Shown: positions 15,645 to 26,300 of the stretch, in pieces
How positions within the stretch are numbered: position 1 is the stretch's first letter
Layout of the letters: the number at the start of each line of letters is the position of its first letter
Assembly: GCA_018262975.1 (NCBI GenBank)
Contig: JADFDG010000010.1
Location: forward strand, 1 to 64,000
DNA from: Gammaproteobacteria bacterium
GTDB lineage: Bacteria > Pseudomonadota > Gammaproteobacteria > Pseudomonadales > JADFDG01
Reading direction: 5' to 3'
DNA length: 64,000 nucleotides
Position numbers and translations under genes: made by a program
Notes under the pieces: generated by a model
Told to the model about the DNA's origin: nothing
The model's database searches: none
Seen by the model: only the letters and a program-made list of their open reading frames with translations

Positions 15645-16829
15645 ATGAACAGCAAGCACTTCGCGAGGCTCGGCCTTGCGACGGCGTTGGCGCTGGTGAT
15701 GGCACCGTCGGCGTTCGCCGCCGGTACCGATGCAGGCACCAACATCACCAACACCGCCACGGTGAACTACGACGTCGGTGGTGTGTCGCAGCCGCCGGTG
15801 ACCAACCCGACGCCGGATGACTTCGAAGTCGACCGCCGCATCCTGTTCACCGTCGCGGCAACCGACGGCGCGGAATCGGTGGCCCCGGGCGCGCAGAACC
15901 AGGCGCTGACCTACGTCATCCAGAACGACACCAACGACACCGTGGACTTCTACCTGTCGGTGGAAGAACTCACTGGTGACGATTTCGACGGTGCCGATGG
16001 TGGCTCCGCCGCCCAGTTCTACCTGGACGACGGCGACGGCATTTTCAACGGCGCCGATACGCTGCTGCCGGTTTCCCCGCTGGGCAAGCCGTACCTGGAC
16101 AACGTGCCGGAGTACAACGGCGTGGCTGGCAACCTGCGTACCGTGCACGTGGTGTATGACATCGACACCGGCCTGGCCAACGGCGACACCGCCGATGTCT
16201 ACCTGGTGGCCGATGCCACGTCCAACGCCGGCGCCGACAGCGCGATCTATACCGAGAGCGCGACTGACGGCGTGCTGGTGGTGGATACCGTGCTCGGCGA
16301 CGCCGACGGCCCGGCCACCAATGACGATGCCCGTGACGCGACCCACAGCGCCATGGACTCGTACCTGATCAGCAGCGCGACGCTGGCCGTGTCGAAGACC
16401 TCCGTGGTCGTCACCGACCCGTTCAACTGCGCGACTGCCGGCGACAGCACCTCGTGCACGGGCACGCCCAAGCGCATCCCCGGTGCGGTGATCCAGTACT
16501 GCATCACCGTGGAGAACACCGGCGGCGCGACCGCGGAAGACGTGGTCATCACTGACCAGGTGCCGGGCGCGACCACCTACGTCAACCAGTCGATCTGGAC
16601 CAACGTGTCCGGCACGGGCACCGCCTGTGACCTCACCGATACGTTGACCGCTGCCGGCAACATGCAGCCGGAAGACGACAACACCGTCGACGCCGACGCC
16701 CTGCCGGAAACCGACCCGGCCGGTGGCAGCTTCGATGCCGGTACCGAGACGGTATCCGTGCAGCTGAAGCCCGACGTGGCTGGCAGCGGCGGCATCGCCC
16801 GCGCTGCGTTCCGCGTGACCATCGACTGA
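15645..16829 (+). CDS. Exported DUF11-type surface protein
   Basis: 394 residues with the signal peptide MNSKHFARLGLATALALVMA... ending AFA, and mature AGTDAGTNITNTATVNYDV. The middle is beta-rich and acidic with EF-hand-like aspartate clusters (YLDDGDGIFNGAD) that might bind calcium. The C-terminal module begins KTSVVVTDPFN, contains TPKRIPGAVIQYCITVEN, and ends AAFRVTID. This module matches the C-terminus of the 2716-residue protein at the end of the operon. A ribosome binding site AGGAAAG lies at 15634-15640. It is followed by a strong hairpin before the next gene, which may lower downstream expression. Confidence 0.78.
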   Translation: MNSKHFARLGLATALALVMAPSAFAAGTDAGTNITNTATVNYDVGGVSQPPVTNPTPDDFEVDRRILFTVAATDGAESVAPGAQNQALTYVIQNDTNDTVDFYLSVEELTGDDFDGADGGSAAQFYLDDGDGIFNGADTLLPVSPLGKPYLDNVPEYNGVAGNLRTVHVVYDIDTGLANGDTADVYLVADATSNAGADSAIYTESATDGVLVVDTVLGDADGPATNDDARDATHSAMDSYLISSATLAVSKTSVVVTDPFNCATAGDSTSCTGTPKRIPGAVIQYCITVENTGGATAEDVVITDQVPGATTYVNQSIWTNVSGTGTACDLTDTLTAAGNMQPEDDNTVDADALPETDPAGGSFDAGTETVSVQLKPDVAGSGGIARAAFRVTID

Positions 16830-16874
16830 TAGACGTCGATGCCAAGCCGGCCACATTGCCTGTTGCCAGCGGCA

Positions 16875-16912
16875 ACGATGCCGCGCGTCCCTGACCGGAC
16901 GCGCGGCATCGT
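16875..16912 (+). promoter_or_regulatory. 16-bp intercistronic hairpin overlapping a start codon
   Basis: A perfect inverted repeat 16875-16890 / 16897-16912 (arms begin ACGATGCCGCGCG) with loop CTGACC has no U-run. It covers the ATG at 16878, the most likely start of the giant outer-membrane gene. It may act as an attenuator or mRNA 3'-end stabiliser for the upstream gene, or may mask translation initiation downstream. Confidence 0.6.
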
Positions 16913-19900
16913 CGCGTGCGCGCAGCGCCTCGCCCTTGCGGCGATGGCGCTGTTCGCGCTCGTGCTGGCGGCGCCGCAGATGGCCGCGGCGGTCACCATC
17001 GCCAATACGGCGACCGCGCAGTACACGCTCGTGCCGGGTAACCCGGCGATCCTGCAAAACTCCAACACGACGCAACTGGTGACCGGCATCCTGCCGACGC
17101 CGGCGGTCGTGACGTTCTGGCAATACGCGCCCCCGGGCACCGACAGTGATGTCGCCTGGCTCGTGGATGGCGGCGAATACGACAGTGGCGGCGGCGTGTT
17201 CCTGCCGTTGCCCGCCCCGGTGACCCTTGGCGGTACCACCATCCCCACCAGTGGCCCCGTGCCGCTGCGTGAGGCCGAGGTGTACCACGCGGGCGAGCCG
17301 GTGTTCGTGTCGCTGGCCGATGCCAACCGCAATACCGATCCGCTGGTCCGCGACTACATCGAGTTGACTATCACCACCAGTACCGGCGACACCGAAGTGT
17401 TGCGCCTGCAGGAGACCGGTCCCGATACCGGCATCTTCGCCGGCGTTATCCAGAGTGCCGGCGCTTCGCTGGCCGTGACGGCGAATGACGGTCGTCTCTC
17501 GCTCGATGTCGACCAGGACATCACCGCGGATTACGTCGATCCGACGGATACCTCCGACCGTGTGCAGGACCGCGCACTGGTCGACCCTTTCGGCCGTGTG
17601 TTCGATTCGGGCACCGGCAATCTTCTCGACGGCGTCACCGTGACCCTGGTGGACGCCGATACCGGCCTGCCGGCGCAGGTGTTCGGCGACGACGGCTACA
17701 GCACGTTCCCGTCCACTGTTGTCACCGGCGGCACCTACACCGACAGCAACGGCCGCATCTACGTGTTGCCGGAAGGCAGCTTCCGCTTCCCGTTCGTGGC
17801 GCCGGGCAACTACCGCTTCGTGGTGGCGCCGCCGGGTGGTTACACCGCGCCGTCGGCCGTGGCGCCGGGCGCGCTGCCGCTGGACGGCGACGGCAACCCG
17901 TACGTGATCGATGCCGGCGCCTCCTACGGCGGCACGTTCACGGTGGTGCCGGGCCCGGCGCTGCAGGTGGACATCCCGCTCGATCCACCGGCGCTGGCCA
18001 GCACGCTGCTGCTGCAGAAGCGTGCTTCGGAGGAGCAGGCCTCCATCGGTGACTTTATCCGCTACGCGCTGTCGCTGGAAAACCGCGATACCAATCCGGC
18101 GACCAACGCGGTACTCACCGACACGTTGCCGCGCGGCTTCCGCTTCGAGCCGGGCAGCCTGCGCGTGAACGGCGTGGCGACGGCGGACCCCGTCATCGCT
18201 GCCGATGGTCGTACGCTGACGATTGCCGTGGGCAACCTGCCCGCCGGCGCAACGGTGTCGGTGTCCTACGTGGTGCGCGTGGTGGCCGGCAAGGCCGGCG
18301 AGAACGCGGTGAACCGCGCGCGCGCCGCCGCCGACGGCGGCCTGTTCTCCAACGAAGCACTGGCGCCGGTGAAGCTGCGCGACGCGCTGATGCAGGGCGT
18401 GGCCACCATCATCGGCCGCGTGGTGGAGAGCCCCTGCCACACGCCGTGGGATGATCTCAAGGGCGTGTCCGGCGTGCGCCTGCTGATGGAAGACGGCACC
18501 TACGTTTCCACCGACCGCGATGGTCTCTACCACGTGGAAGGCGTGCGCCCGGGTACGCACGTGGTGCAGATCGACCTCGCGTCGCTGCCCGAGGGTTACG
18601 AGCCGGTGTCGTGCATCGCCAACACGCGCTTCGCCAACCGCGCCTTCTCGCAGTTCGTGGAAGTGCAGGGCGGCGCGCTGTGGCGCGCGGACTTCTACCT
18701 GCGTCCGGTGGCGAAGGCCGCCGCGCAACCGGCCGCGGCGCCGGCGCAGGATGGCGAGGCCGGCCTGCGCCTGGCCACCACCGAGCTGGAGCCGGTGGTC
18801 ACCGAGCAGGCGCCGGAAGCCCGCGAGTACACCTTCCACGGCAAGTTCGCCTCCTGCGAAGCGCAGTTGCTGCCGCAATCATTTGGCGAACTCGACAGAC
18901 TGCTGGCGGAACTGAGGCAGGGCCGCGTGGAGCGACTGGAAGTGGTCGGCCACACCGACAACCAGCGCCTGTCGCCGGCCTGTCGCGCGAAATTCACCGA
19001 CAACCACGGCCTGTCGAAGGCGCGTGCGCGCACCATCGCCGATTACCTCGCCAGTGGCCTGGGCCTCGACGCGTCGCAGATCAGTATCGACGGCAAGGGC
19101 CCGGACGTGCCGCTCGCCGACAATCGCACCAGCGCCGGCATGGCGCAGAACCGTCGTGTCGAGCTGGTGGTGCATGGCTCGGCGCCGAAGAAAGCCGCAG
19201 CCACCGATGCGCGCGTGCGTCGTCAGCACGTCATTACGGTGGATGCCGCGCGCGTGGCGCTGGCCAACCTGCGCGTCACCACCATGCTGGCCCCGGAACT
19301 GGCCTACGTGCCGGGCTCCTCCACGCTCAACGGCGAGCCGGCCGCTGACCCGGAAAGCACGCTCGACACCCTGACCTGGCGCCTGCCGGATGGCGTGCGC
19401 GATGGCGAAGTGCGCATCGGCTTCCAGACGCAGACGCGCCTGGTGGCCCCGGTGGAAACGCCGGCACTGGAGCGCTTCACCTTCAACGGCCGCTTCGCTT
19501 CCTGCGCCGACGAGTTGTTGCCGGAGTCGTGGACCGAGCTGATGGCGCTGATGTCGAAGCTTCGCCAGGCCGGTGCCGCCCGCCTGGAAGTGGTGGGCCA
19601 CACCGACAACGAACGCCTGTCGCCGGCCTGCCAGGCGAAGTTCAAGGACAACGAGGGGCTGTCGCTGGCGCGTGCGCGTTTCATCGCGCGCACCGCGGCG
19701 CGCGTATTGCAGATCGATCCGGCGCAGATCGTTGTGGATGGCAAGGGCGAGCGGGCGCCGGTGGCGAGCAACGCGACGCCGGAAGGCATGGCCCGCAACC
19801 GTCGCGTGGAAGTGATCGTGCAGGGCCGTGCTGCGCCGGTGGAAGACGCCGCGCCGACCTGCAACGACGGCTACGCGCCGGTGCGCGTCATGGCGATGGG

Positions 19901-22900
19901 CAATGGCGCTGACGGCAAGTCCGTTCGCCTGCCGGTGGCCGGCAACCGCGTGGCCTGCAAGGCCGGTTACCCGGTGACCACCGAAGACCTCGACAGCGGT
20001 CGGCTGGCCACTGCATTGAAGCAGGCTGCACCGGAGGCCGCACCGGCAGTCGTTGAGACCGACAAGGACGGCGAGGCACTCTCAAACGCCGCCATCGACT
20101 GGTTGGCCGAAGCCGCGCCGGGCGCGATGGGCTTCCTGTTCCCGCAAGCCGACCACAACCCGCGTGCACCGGCGATCCGCGTGGTGGTGCAACACGCGCC
20201 TGACCAGCGCGTGGAGTTGTCGGTAAACGGTGTGCCCGCGTCGCCGATCAGCTTTGATGGCGTGCGCTCCGACCAGCGCCGCGGCGTGGCGGTGAGCGTC
20301 TGGCGTGGCGTGCCGCTGGAAGATAACCATAACGTACTGCGCGCGCGCGTACTCGATCGCTCCGGCAAGGTGGTGCGCGAACTGGAGCGTGTCGTCCACT
20401 TCGCCAGCGACCCGGTGCGCGCCGAATTGGTGCCGGAGCTGTCGCAACTGGTGGCAGACGGCATCGCGCGCCCGCGCATCGCCGTGCGCCTGCTCGACCG
20501 CGACGGCAAGCCGGTGCGCGCCGGCGTGCTGGTCAACTACCAGCTGGCGGCACCGTACCAGTCGTACGAAAGCGTGCAGAAGATGCAGGAACGCCAGCTG
20601 GCCGGCGTGGATCGCTACAGCCCGCAGGTGTCGGTGCAGGGCGACGACGGCGTGGCTTACATCGAGCTCGCACCCACCACCGACAGCGGCGAGGCCGTGC
20701 TGTCGTTCACCTTCCGCCTGGATGACGACCGCATGCGCCGCCAGGAAATCCGCGCCTGGCTGGCGTCGGCGCCGCGCGACTGGGTGCTGGTGGGCTTCGT
20801 GGAAGGCACGGCCGGCTACTCGACGCTGGATGCCAACAGCAGCGCGCTGCCGGGTGATGCCGGGGACGGCGGTTACACCGACGGCCAGGTGTCGTTCTAT
20901 GCCAAGGGCCGCGTGCTCGGCAAATGGCTGCTCACCATTGCCTACGATTCCGCCAAGGGCAGCCGTGACCAGCGCAACCGCAGCCTGCTGTCCACCATCG
21001 ATCCGGACGAGTTCTACACGCTGTACGGCGACGGCGCCGAGCAGCGCTACGATGCCGCCAGCCAGCGCAAGCTGTACCTGAAGCTCGAGCGCGAGCAGTT
21101 CTATGCGCTGTTCGGCGACTACGAGACCGGCCTGACCGTCACCGAGCTGTCGCGCTACAGCCGCACGCTCAACGGCCTGAAGGTGGAGAAGGGTGGCCGT
21201 GGTGTCACCTTCACCGCGTTCGCCGCCGAGACTGCGCAGGACAACGTGCGCGACGAGATCCGTGGCAACGGCACCTCCGGCCTGTACCAGTTGTCGCGCC
21301 CGGACATCGTCATCAACACCGAGCGGGTGAGCATCGAGGTGCGCGATCGCTACACCGGCGCCGTGCTGGAAACGCGCGCGCTGGCCCGTCATCTCGATTA
21401 CGACATCGATTACTCCGCCGGCACGCTGTTCTTCCGCGAGCCGATCCCGGGCCGCGATCCGTCGTTCAACCCGGTGGTCATCGTCACGAACTACGAGACG
21501 ATGGGCCTGGGCGACGAGGAAGTGAGTGCCGGTGGCCGCGTGGGCATGGACCTGGCCGGTGGCAAGGCCAATGTCGGCGTGACCGCCATCACCGAGACGC
21601 AGTTCGATTCCGACCAGCAACTGGTGGGCGTCGACGCCACCGTGCGCGTGAACGACACCGCCGAGGTGCGCTTCGAGGCTGCGCAGACCGACGGCGAGGA
21701 AGCCTCGCTGGCGAAGGACGGTGCGGCGGCACTGGTCGAGTATGAACACAACGGCGCGCGCGTGAATGCGCTGGCCTACGTGCGTCGCCAGGACCCGGGC
21801 TTCGGCCTGCGCCAGCAGAATGCCAGCGAGGCGGGCATGCAGAAGGCGGGTGCCGAAGGCCAGTACCGCCTCGATGAGCGCTGGTCGCTGACCGGGGAAA
21901 TCTCCCGCCAGGACAACCTCTCCAGCGATGCCGCGCGTGACCTTGCCGCGGCCGGTGTACGCTGGGAACGCGACGTCACGGCGCTGGAAGCCGGCGTGCA
22001 GGCTGCACGCGACGAATCGGCGCTGGGCGAGTCGTTCGAATCCGAGCAACTGACGCTGGGCGCGGAGCACTCGCTGTACAACGGCCGCCTCGACCTGTCC
22101 GCCGAAGCAGACATCGGCCTGTCCGATGGCGGCAGTGCCAACCCGGATTACCCGAATCGACTGACGCTGACCGCCAGCCACGCGCTGAACACCGCGGTGC
22201 GCCTGATCGCCTCGCAGGAATTCACCCAGGGCGATGCGTACGACACCAGCCTGACGCGCGCCGGCATGCAGGTGGTGCCGTGGGGCGGCGCACGCCTGCA
22301 GACCACGCTCAACCAGCAGGCCATCAGCGAGTACGGCCCGCGCACCTTCGCGCAGTTCGGCCTGACGCAGTCGCTGCTGCAGGGCCAGCATCTCGGTGCC
22401 GACGTGGCCATCGACAGCAGCCGCACCTTCAACGAGAGCGGCACGCCGGCGGTGGTGGTGAACCCGAACCTGCCGTCGGCGGTGGCCGGCGGCGAGACGT
22501 CCACCGAGGATTACGTGGCGCTGTCCGGCGGCCTGACGTACCGCGCGCCGGTGTGGAGCTGGAATGCACGGCTGGAAACGCGCGACGGCAACACCAGCGA
22601 CCGCACGGGCTTCGTCACCCACTGGCTGCGCCAGGCCAGCGCCGGCGTGGCGTTCGCGCTGGACGCGCAGGCCTTCGAAGTCGACCAGGCCACCGGCACC
22701 GAGGCCACCGACCTGACCCTCGGCCTGGCCTGGGCCTATCGCCCGCTGGGCTGGCACTGGTCGATCCTGGAGCGACTGGAGATCAAGCACGAGGCGCTCA
22801 GCGGCGGCCTGGGCCAGGGCGGCCTGTTCGGCTACGACAGCCTGGACGTGGCGGGTGACGGCGAGTCGCTGCGCATTATCAACAACCTGGCGCTCAACCG

Positions 22901-23375
22901 CGTGTCGCGTGCCTGGACCGACAAGGACCGCCAGGGCAACCTGTTCAACCTGAACCAGCGCCACCAGTGGTCGATCTACCATGGCGCCAAGTACGTGCAG
23001 GACCGCATCGACGGCGTGGACTACGATGGCTTCACGCACATGCTGGCACTCGAGGGCCGCTACGACCTGACCCGCCACTGGGACATCGGCCTGCAGGCCT
23101 CGGTGCTGCACGCGGTGGAGCCGGGCACTTACGAATACTCGTTCGGCCCGAGCGTCGGCTGGTCGCCGTTCACCAACGCCTGGATCTCGGTGGGCTACAA
23201 CGTCACCGGCTTCGAGGATCCCGATTTCTCGCAGGCGCGCTACACCGCCGAGGGCCTGTACCTCAAGGTGCGCGTGAAGTTCGACCAGAAAACCCGCTGG
23301 CGCGACAATGAAGACCCGCCGTTCGAGGTGGTGCCGGTCGCCGCCGCGCCGGCCGCGGAGGGTGCGCGCCCATGA
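16878..23375 (+). CDS. Giant outer-membrane protein: DUF11, two OmpA domains, large beta-barrel
   Basis: 2165 residues from the ATG at 16878 (2178 if 16839 is used). Domains in order: an arginine-bearing signal peptide; a mature VTIANTATAQY motif as in the small DUF11 proteins; carboxypeptidase-regulatory/Ig-like modules; a DUF11 domain from about 377; a Cna/SdrD B-like module (about 508-578). Two OmpA-type peptidoglycan-binding domains follow (about 651-768 and 868-985, each with VVGHTDN and QNRRVELVVHG or similar), then an Ig-like domain near 1180-1300. The C-terminal part of about 860 residues has alternating amphipathic strands and looks like a very large beta-barrel. OmpA domains would anchor it to peptidoglycan and the barrel would span the outer membrane. 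It overlaps the next gene by 4 nt. It could be an exporter, anchor or assembly platform for the DUF11 proteins; this is inferred. Confidence 0.75.
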   Translation: MPRVPDRTRGIVACAQRLALAAMALFALVLAAPQMAAAVTIANTATAQYTLVPGNPAILQNSNTTQLVTGILPTPAVVTFWQYAPPGTDSDVAWLVDGGEYDSGGGVFLPLPAPVTLGGTTIPTSGPVPLREAEVYHAGEPVFVSLADANRNTDPLVRDYIELTITTSTGDTEVLRLQETGPDTGIFAGVIQSAGASLAVTANDGRLSLDVDQDITADYVDPTDTSDRVQDRALVDPFGRVFDSGTGNLLDGVTVTLVDADTGLPAQVFGDDGYSTFPSTVVTGGTYTDSNGRIYVLPEGSFRFPFVAPGNYRFVVAPPGGYTAPSAVAPGALPLDGDGNPYVIDAGASYGGTFTVVPGPALQVDIPLDPPALASTLLLQKRASEEQASIGDFIRYALSLENRDTNPATNAVLTDTLPRGFRFEPGSLRVNGVATADPVIAADGRTLTIAVGNLPAGATVSVSYVVRVVAGKAGENAVNRARAAADGGLFSNEALAPVKLRDALMQGVATIIGRVVESPCHTPWDDLKGVSGVRLLMEDGTYVSTDRDGLYHVEGVRPGTHVVQIDLASLPEGYEPVSCIANTRFANRAFSQFVEVQGGALWRADFYLRPVAKAAAQPAAAPAQDGEAGLRLATTELEPVVTEQAPEAREYTFHGKFASCEAQLLPQSFGELDRLLAELRQGRVERLEVVGHTDNQRLSPACRAKFTDNHGLSKARARTIADYLASGLGLDASQISIDGKGPDVPLADNRTSAGMAQNRRVELVVHGSAPKKAAATDARVRRQHVITVDAARVALANLRVTTMLAPELAYVPGSSTLNGEPAADPESTLDTLTWRLPDGVRDGEVRIGFQTQTRLVAPVETPALERFTFNGRFASCADELLPESWTELMALMSKLRQAGAARLEVVGHTDNERLSPACQAKFKDNEGLSLARARFIARTAARVLQIDPAQIVVDGKGERAPVASNATPEGMARNRRVEVIVQGRAAPVEDAAPTCNDGYAPVRVMAMGNGADGKSVRLPVAGNRVACKAGYPVTTEDLDSGRLATALKQAAPEAAPAVVETDKDGEALSNAAIDWLAEAAPGAMGFLFPQADHNPRAPAIRVVVQHAPDQRVELSVNGVPASPISFDGVRSDQRRGVAVSVWRGVPLEDNHNVLRARVLDRSGKVVRELERVVHFASDPVRAELVPELSQLVADGIARPRIAVRLLDRDGKPVRAGVLVNYQLAAPYQSYESVQKMQERQLAGVDRYSPQVSVQGDDGVAYIELAPTTDSGEAVLSFTFRLDDDRMRRQEIRAWLASAPRDWVLVGFVEGTAGYSTLDANSSALPGDAGDGGYTDGQVSFYAKGRVLGKWLLTIAYDSAKGSRDQRNRSLLSTIDPDEFYTLYGDGAEQRYDAASQRKLYLKLEREQFYALFGDYETGLTVTELSRYSRTLNGLKVEKGGRGVTFTAFAAETAQDNVRDEIRGNGTSGLYQLSRPDIVINTERVSIEVRDRYTGAVLETRALARHLDYDIDYSAGTLFFREPIPGRDPSFNPVVIVTNYETMGLGDEEVSAGGRVGMDLAGGKANVGVTAITETQFDSDQQLVGVDATVRVNDTAEVRFEAAQTDGEEASLAKDGAAALVEYEHNGARVNALAYVRRQDPGFGLRQQNASEAGMQKAGAEGQYRLDERWSLTGEISRQDNLSSDAARDLAAAGVRWERDVTALEAGVQAARDESALGESFESEQLTLGAEHSLYNGRLDLSAEADIGLSDGGSANPDYPNRLTLTASHALNTAVRLIASQEFTQGDAYDTSLTRAGMQVVPWGGARLQTTLNQQAISEYGPRTFAQFGLTQSLLQGQHLGADVAIDSSRTFNESGTPAVVVNPNLPSAVAGGETSTEDYVALSGGLTYRAPVWSWNARLETRDGNTSDRTGFVTHWLRQASAGVAFALDAQAFEVDQATGTEATDLTLGLAWAYRPLGWHWSILERLEIKHEALSGGLGQGGLFGYDSLDVAGDGESLRIINNLALNRVSRAWTDKDRQGNLFNLNQRHQWSIYHGAKYVQDRIDGVDYDGFTHMLALEGRYDLTRHWDIGLQASVLHAVEPGTYEYSFGPSVGWSPFTNAWISVGYNVTGFEDPDFSQARYTAEGLYLKVRVKFDQKTRWRDNEDPPFEVVPVAAAPAAEGARP

Positions 23376-26300
23376 CACGTACGATGACCGCGATGACCAT
23401 CCTGTACCGCTTTGCCGCCGTGCTGCTGCTGGGTGCGCTGCTGGCGCCGGGCGCGCGCGCCGCCGGCTTCCCCAGCGATTCCCGCGTGTTCTTCCAGACC
23501 AGCGCCTGTACCCGCGGCGCGGGCATCGGTGACTGGTACACGGGCTTTGACAGCGCGAGCACCGCGCGCTACAGCGAGTTCTTCGTCGAGGTCACCGAGA
23601 CCATGGCCCCGGCGACCATCACCATTATCGATGCGGAGAGCACCGACGGCGGCGCTGGTGAACTCATCAACGACGAGGTCTACAACGGCTCCGATCCCAC
23701 GCGCTTCGAGTTGCGCTCGTCCGACGGATCCACGCTGATCAGTGGCACCACGGTGGCCGCCGGCAGCCCCAACGGCACCAACGTCACCTGGAGCAACGTC
23801 GGCGTCGGCCTGTACCGCATTCGCAGCTACACCGGTTCCGACCAGGTCCCGGGGCTGGCCACCGGTGCCTACTGTGACCAGGCAGTGGGGCAGAACGACG
23901 ACGACAACGCCTTCCGCATCGAGGTCAACGGTAGCAGTGCCATCGACGGCCTGCTCGGCTTCCTGCAGACCACCTACCAGCAGGATACCGGTGCCTCCAT
24001 CAACTACCAGATGTACTTCCTGGTCGGCCCGGAACTCGCGGACACCACGCTGCAGTTGCGCAACTTCGACCTGGACAACAACGCCACCGGCACCGTTTAC
24101 AACCGCCCACCCAATGCCTCCGGCACGGCCACTGCCGGCACGGTGTCCGGCGGTGGCGTCTGGAACGGCGGCGGCAGCATCAACGCCGGCCAGGACAACG
24201 TCGTGGCCGACAACGATATCGCCGGCGGCGCCAATGACGCCGGCGCGTGGGGCTATCGCATCAACGGCTGGACCACGCAGAACCAGACGATCTTCGAGGC
24301 CAACAACACCGGCATCCGTCTCGCGCTGACCGACACCGCACCGACGCGCGCCGGCTTCTTCACCATCACCCCGAGCGGCACCCAGGCGACCACCATCGGC
24401 GTGCCGGTGGACCACCCGTTCACCGTCACCAACAACTTCTTCACCGGCGACGTGGTGAACTTCAGCCTGTTCGGCACCAACCCGTATTACTCGGTGTCGC
24501 TGCGCAGCGACCCGAACTGCGACCAGGATGCCGCCGACAGCGTCGCGCTCACTGATATCGACCTTGACGGCAACGTCGACTCGGGCCTGCTCGGTGCATC
24601 CGGCAATGCCAATGCCACCAAGTGCTTCTTCCTGCGCGTGACGCCGAATGCCGGCGCGTCGGTGTCCGATACCACCCGCATCAATGCCGTGTCGCTGATG
24701 GACTCCAAGGTGGGTGGCAGCAATACCATCCGCTTCGTCGACAAGAGCACGTTGCTGCCGGCGGTGATCAACAAGGCCTTCGACCCGAACCCGATGGCGG
24801 TCAACGGTACTTCGCGCCTGACCTTCACCATCAGCAACCCGAACAGCATCGCGGTGACCGGCCTGGTGTTCGGTGACACCTACCCCGCGGGGCTGGTGAA
24901 CGCTGCCACGCCCAATGTCACCAACACGTGCGGCGGGGTCATCACCGGGGCGGTGGGCGGCGGCAACAATATCGGCCTGAACGCCGGCACCGTGGCCGGC
25001 GGCGCGACCTGTTCGGTGGCGATCGACGTGACGTCCACGGCGATCGGCAGCTACGTCAACACCTCCTCGAGCATCGCCTCGACCAACGCCGGCACCGGCG
25101 GCACTGCCAACGCCACGCTGGTGGTGCTCAACACGGCGCCGCCGTCGATCGCCAAGTCGTTCAGTCCGGATCCGGTGATCGCCGGCGGCACCGCGACGCT
25201 GACCGTCACGATCAGCAACAGCAACCCGGTCGCGCTCACCGGCGTGGCGTTTACCGACCTGTTCCCGGCGGGCCTTCTGGTGGCATCGCCGACCGGCGCC
25301 GGCAATACCTGCGGCGGTACGCTCACCGACAGCGGATCGGGTGCGCTGGGTGCCGGCGACGGCGGCATCGCGCTGGCGGGTGGCACGATTGCCGCCAACA
25401 GCAGTTGCGCGGTCACCGTGAACGTGACCGCCGCTGCCGCTGCCAGCTACCTGAACACCACCAGCGCCGTTACCTCGACCAATGGTGGCACCGGCAACGT
25501 GGCCTCCGACACCCTCGTGGTGCACGACCGCCCGACGATTGCCAAGAGCTTCTCGCGCACGACGATGAACAGCGGCGACATCGCCACGCTCACCGTCACG
25601 CTGACCAACCCGAACGGCACCGCCATGACCGGTGCGTCGTTCACCGACACCTACCCGTCCAATCTCGTCAACGCCTTCGTGCCCAATGCGGCAGGTACTT
25701 GCGGCGGCACGGTGACCGCCGCCAGCGGCGGTGGCTCGCTGGCGCTGAGCGGCGGCGTGATTCCCGCCAACGGCTCCTGCGTGGTGACCGTGGACGTCAC
25801 CAGCACCACGGCGGGCACCTACAACAACAGCATCGGCGCCGGCGGCCTCACCACCGACGGCGGCATCAGCAGCAACAGCCCCGCCAATGCATCGATCACC
25901 GTGCAGGCGCTCTCTGCGCCGGTGATCAGCAAGGCATTCAACACCGCAGCGATCCAGACCAACGGCACCGCGCGCATGACCCTGGTGGTCAGCAATCCGA
26001 ACGTGTCCGCCACGCTCACCGGCGTTGCCTTCAACGACGCTTACCCGGCCAACCTGGTGAACCGCAACCCGGCGAACGCGGCACTGGCCTGCACCACCGG
26101 TTCCACCGGCACGCTCACCGGCGGTGTCAACGGTGGCAACTCGCTGGGCTTCCTGAACGGCACCATCCTGGCCGGCGGCAGCTGCACGCTCAGCGTCGAC
26201 GTGACCAGCGCCACCAACGGCACCTACAACAACACCACCGGCACGGTGACGTCGGCGAACGGCGGCACCGGCGCGGCGGCCAGCGCCTCGCTGACGGTGC

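Noticed and set aside
15441-23378. Long minus-strand frames (1145 and 1098 residues)
   Set aside because: Shadows of the DUF11 operon with the same biased composition; the plus-strand genes have signal peptides, ribosome binding sites and recognisable domains.
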